Origin: Flavobacterium piscis | GTDB lineage: Bacteria; Bacteroidota; Bacteroidia; Flavobacteriales; Flavobacteriaceae | Direction: 5' to 3' | Assembly (NCBI RefSeq): GCF_001686925.1 | Contig: NZ_LVEN01000012.1 | Span: forward strand, 124,001-188,000 | Length of the DNA: 64,000 nt | Part shown: positions 60,074-64,000 of the stretch, in pieces | Position numbering within the stretch: position 1 is the first letter of the stretch | How the letters are laid out: each line of letters opens with the position of its first letter | The notes under the pieces: generated by a model | Told to the model about the DNA's origin: nothing | The model's database searches: none | What the model saw: the letters and a program-made list of their open reading frames with translations, nothing else | Program-made: the position numbers and the translations under genes

Positions 60074-60101
60074 GAACCTGCCTGTATAAACAGACAGGTT
60101 C
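60074..60101. other. Hairpin between GH2 and GH27 genes
   Basis: GAACCTGCCTGT (60074-60085) pairs with ACAGACAGGTTC (60090-60101) with one mismatch. The T-run follows on the plus strand, the wrong side for ending the minus-strand GH2 transcript, so it may be an RNA processing or stabilising stem rather than a terminator. The gap 60002-60221 has no gene. Confidence 0.5.
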
Positions 60102-60221
60102 ATTTTTTATCACAAATTAAAAATCAATTGTAATAAATTTTATTTGTGTTGATTTATTTAGCCAACGGACATTTTGTTAGACCTAAAAGCTTTTAAAAAC
60201 CTATTCGGTCTTGCCGATTTA

Positions 60222-62642
60222 TTATTTCACATTAATTGTAACTTCAACTGGCTTTAACCATTGACTTGTAAAGGTAACTTTTATAGGCTGAGCTTCTCCG
60301 GTTGCCTGAATGTATGCTGCAATATGTCCGTGGAAAACTCTTTGTACATTATCTGTATAATCTGTCATGTCGCTGTTGTTTCCAGCTTCCAATCCTAATA
60401 AAACTCCAGGTCCGCTAATGGTACACGTAACTTCATTATCTGAAAGCATAACCGGTAGACCGTTTTGATCCTTTACCTGAACCATGATTTTAGCAACTCC
60501 TTTGTCTTTTGTAATCGTAATGCTTTTGTCTGCAATAGTTAATTCTACAGGTTGCTGCGTAGTCGAAATAGCATATCTGCTTACTTCTTTGTCGTCTTTG
60601 CTTAAACCAACTGCTTCTAATTTTCCTGAAGCAAATGGAATATCCCAGTAGATAATTCCGGTTTTTTCGTCGTAAGCTTTTGCTTCGCCCACTACTTTTC
60701 CGTTCAGTTCTAATCTTGCTTTTGCTGCATTGGTATAGACCACTACGCGAATTTTTTCACCTTGAGTGTAATTCCAAATAGCCCATGCATCTTTAGAAAC
60801 ATCTTTTACATCTTTTAATGGATAAGTTCCGATATATGTCATTGGTTTATCTGACCAAAGTGACTGACGGAAATATCCTCTAGGTTTGATTACTCCTGCA
60901 AAATCAACCAATCCTGAGTAAAAACCTCTTGATGGCCATCTTCCTGATTCTCCTAAATAATCAATTCCTGTCCATAAAAATTGTCCGAAGATGTGTTTGT
61001 TGTTTTTTACTGCTAACCAAGGTTCCATGTCGTGAACGTTTTCACTTCCAAAAATAACTCTGTTTGGATATTTTTCATGATCCGATTGGTATTTACTTTC
61101 TGTATAATTGTATCCTGTAATGTCTAAAGCACCTGGATATTCTGTTTCGTTAGACATCGCAACTCCTGCTAGACCAGCAGTTGTTGGGCGTGATTTGTCG
61201 TATTTTTTAACCGCAGCTACCAAACGTTTTGCAATTGCTCCAAGACGCATTGCATCCGGCGCATCTTTTTTGTAACCACCATAATTGGCTTGTCCAAATC
61301 CGTCTTTTCCTTTATCAAGAACAGGGTGAGAATACGGATCATTTGGATAATCTACTTCGTTACCAATACTCCATGCAAAAACCGAAAGGTGGTTTCTGTC
61401 ACGACGTACAAAATCTTCCAAATCTTTTTCTGCGTAATCTGCAAAAATATCAAACGTACCTTCGAATCCCGGAGTTCCGTAATTCCATCCTTCTAACCAT
61501 TTACGTTTTGGAAATTCCCATTCGTCGTAAGCTTCGTTTAAAACCAATATTCCTAACTCATCGCAAAGTTCATAGAAAACAGGCGCTTGCGGGTTGTGAC
61601 TTGTACGAATCGCGTTTACACCAATTTCTTTTAATGTTTTCAATCTTGTTTCCCAAACTTCTCGTGGTACTGCAGAACCTAAAACTCCGGCGTCGTGGTG
61701 CAGACAAACACCTTTCATTTTCATCCATTTTCCGTTTAATGCAAAACCATTGTTAGGATCGAATTTGAAATCTCTGAAACCTGTTTTGGTTACTGTTTCA
61801 TCAATTTGTTTTCCGTCTTTAAAAACAGTTGTTTTAAGCTGATATAAATTCGGATTCTCTAAATCCCATAATTGTGGATTTTTTACATTTATTTTAGTCG
61901 AGATTTTTCCACTTTTATTAGCGGCAACCTCTACATTAGAAGAAGATTTACCTACTGATTTTCCGTCTTTAGAAATCAGTTCATTTACTACAGTAAGACT
62001 TGATTTTCCGGCTGAACCATTTTCAACCTCAACCTCAACATTTAATGTTCCTGTTCCTTTTTTTACTTCCGGATATGCATAAACACCCCATTGTGCAATA
62101 TGAACCGGATTAGAATATACCAACCACACATCACGGTAAATTCCTGAACCGGTGTACCATCTTGAATCGGCACTTTGACTGTGATCTACACGAACCGAAA
62201 TCGTGTTTTCTCCACCGTATTTTACGTACGGAGTCGCATCATAAGCAAAAGAAATATATCCGTTTGGACGTTTTCCTAATGAATGTCCGTTAATGAAAAC
62301 CTCGCTTCTGTTGTAAACGCCTTCAAAATACAAGTAGACTTTTTCGCCTGTTTTACTTTGAGGAATCGTAACGGATTTACGATACCAGCCAATTCCGCCT
62401 GGTAAAAAACCGGTACAACTTGCCAATGTTGGGCTCAATTGTCCTTTTACGCTCCAGTCATGAGGAACGTTTACCGACTGCCATTTGCTATCGTCGTAAG
62501 CTTGTTTTTGTGCATCCGGAGTATCCTGAAGATTGAATTTCCAGTTGTCATTGATTTTCTTTGAATCTCCAAACGAGATCTGACTGAATGCAGACAAACA
62601 CGAAAAGAGAAATACGGGTAGTAAGATCTTTTTTGTAAACAT
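60222..62642 (-). CDS. GH2 beta-galactosidase
   Basis: An 806-residue secreted enzyme (signal LLPVFLFSCLSAFSQ). The GH2 sugar-binding domain (30-180), immunoglobulin-like domain and TIM barrel are in order. VFAWSIGNEVDYP gives acid/base Glu429 and IFGSENVHDMEPW nucleophile Glu534. A DUF4982-like domain and a further immunoglobulin-like tail (LTIADKSITITKDKGVAKIMVQVKD is the join) resemble Bacteroidota beta-galactosidases acting on plant glycans. No NxKG uronate motif was seen, which fits galactose rather than glucuronate. It lies between the GH27 and GH30 genes on the same strand. Confidence 0.93.
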   Translation of the reverse strand: MFTKKILLPVFLFSCLSAFSQISFGDSKKINDNWKFNLQDTPDAQKQAYDDSKWQSVNVPHDWSVKGQLSPTLASCTGFLPGGIGWYRKSVTIPQSKTGEKVYLYFEGVYNRSEVFINGHSLGKRPNGYISFAYDATPYVKYGGENTISVRVDHSQSADSRWYTGSGIYRDVWLVYSNPVHIAQWGVYAYPEVKKGTGTLNVEVEVENGSAGKSSLTVVNELISKDGKSVGKSSSNVEVAANKSGKISTKINVKNPQLWDLENPNLYQLKTTVFKDGKQIDETVTKTGFRDFKFDPNNGFALNGKWMKMKGVCLHHDAGVLGSAVPREVWETRLKTLKEIGVNAIRTSHNPQAPVFYELCDELGILVLNEAYDEWEFPKRKWLEGWNYGTPGFEGTFDIFADYAEKDLEDFVRRDRNHLSVFAWSIGNEVDYPNDPYSHPVLDKGKDGFGQANYGGYKKDAPDAMRLGAIAKRLVAAVKKYDKSRPTTAGLAGVAMSNETEYPGALDITGYNYTESKYQSDHEKYPNRVIFGSENVHDMEPWLAVKNNKHIFGQFLWTGIDYLGESGRWPSRGFYSGLVDFAGVIKPRGYFRQSLWSDKPMTYIGTYPLKDVKDVSKDAWAIWNYTQGEKIRVVVYTNAAKARLELNGKVVGEAKAYDEKTGIIYWDIPFASGKLEAVGLSKDDKEVSRYAISTTQQPVELTIADKSITITKDKGVAKIMVQVKDQNGLPVMLSDNEVTCTISGPGVLLGLEAGNNSDMTDYTDNVQRVFHGHIAAYIQATGEAQPIKVTFTSQWLKPVEVTINVK

Positions 62643-62720
62643 TTTTTTTAAGGTTCTAAGGTGCTGAGAATTTAATGTTCTAAGCTTTTGTTATTTTTTA
62701 GTTGTTATTTTTATTTTTGG

Positions 62721-62822
62721 TTTCAAGTTTCAGGTTTCAGGTTTCAGGTTTCAGGTTTTTAGTCGCAGTCTCAGTTTTCAAACTGTGACTGTAAACTGAG
62801 ACTGAGACTGTAAACTGCGACT
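62721..62822. repeat. Short tandem and inverted simple repeats
   Basis: TTTCAGG is repeated about five times from 62721, followed by AGTCGCAGTCTCAG and CTGAGACTGAGACTG units that are mutual complements. It fills the gap between the GH2 and GH30 genes; a CTGAAACTTGAAACC cousin is at 14410-14440. Confidence 0.75.
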
Positions 62823-62827
62823 GAATA

Positions 62828-64000
62828 CTAAAACTGTAACTCCCCTACAAACGTCACTATCGATTTTGCGGGAATTTCGAGATTATCGATTTTTTGAGTT
62901 GCTGCTCTTTTTAAATTCGAAGTATCTGAGGTTATGTAAGGTGTAAAATCATTGTTTTTCACCGTTCCTTTCGATAAATTGAATTTGTATTTCTGGGCTG
63001 ATTTTCCAACGTTTACAGCAACTACAATTAGCTTTTTGTTTTCGACATCTTTGTAAGCGGTAAGCATTACATCGTTTGCTGCTTCCAGATCGTTTTGGTT
63101 GGGAACATCGATTCTAAGCATTCCCGGACGTACAAACAAAGAGTAATTTCCTAAAGCCCAAAGTAGTTTTGAATCGTGAAATTCTCCGTCATTCTTTACG
63201 TAATCCGGTGCTGTTCCTCCGTTGCTTTTTCCGTCATCAAGATAAATCAGACCGTCTTTGTAATCAACACGTGTTAGCGATGTCCACCATTGCCATGAAG
63301 CGGCATTGGCAACAGCAATATCATTATGAATCAAACGCCCTACGAATAAAGCAGTTTGCATTCCTAAATCTCTTCCTCCACCTGAACCGCCCGGAATTTC
63401 AGCTTCTCCCGGATTTTCTAAAATACAATATTCCGACTGCCAGTATTTTAATCCCGGATTTTGTTTGATGTTGGCAGCAATTAATTTTCTGCTTAAAACC
63501 TGTCTTTCAATTGGCCAGGTAGTAAAATAACTATGTCCTAAAATGACGTTTTTTACATTTGGGAATTTTGAAACGTTGGTTTTTGTTTTTCCAAAGAAAT
63601 AATCAATTTGCTTGTCGCGGTTTTCCGAATTTACATTTTCGTATAAATAATCGATTTGTGCGGCTTCGGCAATGACGATTTCTGTATTCATTTTATTCGC
63701 TTTCAGTTTTTCTGAAAGTGATTTGGTCAAATCGTAAATTTCCTGATTGGTTGCCGGAGTTCCTTCCTGACTGTTGGTGTCACCGTGTTTTGGCATCCAT
63801 TCCCATTGCGGTTCGTTTATTGGGCTTACATAATCGAATTTGATTCCTTCTTTCTTTTCCAATCCCTGAATACTTTGAACTAGAAAATCGGCAAATTTTG
63901 GCATTGCACCATCTTTTAGATTCAGTTTATTCTTTTCGGATGCAAAAGATAATCTGTTTTTGGTCATGTAAACCGGCGGACTATTGGTAAAAATCAGGAA
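62828..64000 (-). CDS. GH30 enzyme, probable endo-beta-1,6-galactanase (partial, N-terminus outside window)
   Basis: The frame is open to the right edge: eleven codons before the ATG at 63967 read FLIFTNSPPVY, the usual GH30 segment before MTKN, so that ATG is internal and the real start lies beyond 64000. About 390 C-terminal residues are seen. The acid/base Glu is in SPINEPQWEWMP and the nucleophile Glu in LKYWQSEYCILEN. NEPQWEW and the C-terminal beta-sandwich (SLFVRPGMLRIDVP) resemble GH30 subfamily 5, which cuts beta-1,6-galactan side chains of arabinogalactan proteins. This anchors the substrate guess for the GH2/GH27/GH51/GH43 genes downstream. Confidence 0.88.
   Translation of the reverse strand, partial: FLIFTNSPPVYMTKNRLSFASEKNKLNLKDGAMPKFADFLVQSIQGLEKKEGIKFDYVSPINEPQWEWMPKHGDTNSQEGTPATNQEIYDLTKSLSEKLKANKMNTEIVIAEAAQIDYLYENVNSENRDKQIDYFFGKTKTNVSKFPNVKNVILGHSYFTTWPIERQVLSRKLIAANIKQNPGLKYWQSEYCILENPGEAEIPGGSGGGRDLGMQTALFVGRLIHNDIAVANAASWQWWTSLTRVDYKDGLIYLDDGKSNGGTAPDYVKNDGEFHDSKLLWALGNYSLFVRPGMLRIDVPNQNDLEAANDVMLTAYKDVENKKLIVVAVNVGKSAQKYKFNLSKGTVKNNDFTPYITSDTSNLKRAATQKIDNLEIPAKSIVTFVGELQF

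Noticed and set aside
63967..63969. Start codon of the GH30 gene at 63967
   Set aside because: The frame continues to the window edge with the conserved NSPPVY segment, so this ATG is an internal Met.

Overview
The window looks like a chromosomal segment of a Flavobacterium-type member of the Bacteroidota. The evidence is low GC, T9SS C-terminal sorting domains (GIYLIVFE...RFIKK type), a SusC/SusD pair, a hybrid two-component sensor with an AraC output, triple-tyrosine propeller sensors, and promoters of the TTG-N19/20-TAnnTTTG type. Nearly every gene is a recognisable family. The gaps between genes are unusually rich in long imperfect palindromes. No rRNA, tRNA, CRISPR array, insertion sequence or prophage was seen.

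Region 1 (1-14.1 kb, minus strand): a partial metallophosphoesterase, then three large T9SS-secreted enzymes aimed at chitin and beta-1,3-glucan. These are a GH18 chitinase with CBM6, a GH64 glucanase with crystallin, ricin and CBM6 modules, and a GH16 laminarinase with three internal repeat domains plus CBM32. A propeller/triple-tyrosine/LuxR regulator lies upstream. This resembles a fungal or algal cell-wall degradation locus without its own SusCD. HAD and NUDIX housekeeping genes follow (14.4-15.6 kb).

Region 2 (15.9-41.1 kb, mostly plus strand): a uronic-acid polysaccharide utilisation locus. It holds DUF4861, a divergent LacI regulator with a palindromic operator beside a good promoter, YhcH-like protein, KDPG aldolase, a mannonate-oxidoreductase-like SDR, UxuA, a beta-helix protein, the hybrid sensor, SusC, SusD, GH88, two GH2 enzymes, a jelly-roll putative lyase and DUF2911. 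Secreted enzymes would cut a glucuronate-containing glycan, SusCD would import it, GH88/GH2 would release uronic acid and neutral sugars, and UxuB/UxuA/Eda would feed uronate into pyruvate and triose phosphate. Uronate isomerase and KDG kinase are not in the window.

Region 3 (41.8-49.9 kb): a molybdenum hydroxylase of the PaoABC type (minus strand) with likely accessory genes: a cysteine desulfurase, a MocA-like nucleotidyltransferase and XdhC. A ParDE-type toxin-antitoxin pair with a perfect 20-bp palindrome sits among them.

Region 4 (50-53.7 kb): small regulators and hypothetical proteins, namely a LuxR regulator divergent from a DUF1349 lipoprotein, a DUF1508 protein, a small lipoprotein, and an XRE regulator next to two small membrane proteins, one only 29 aa.

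Region 5 (54.1-64 kb, minus strand, running off the right edge): GH43, GH51, GH27, GH2 and GH30, a set expected for the arabinose and galactose side chains of arabinogalactan.

The least explained material is the intergenic DNA: at least five families of palindromes or direct repeats, several nested inside each other, occupy many gaps including those inside the polysaccharide operon. A LacI gene without a standard start codon, a fused GH43-like/GH51 enzyme, and the triple repeat in the GH16 protein are the other items to follow up.
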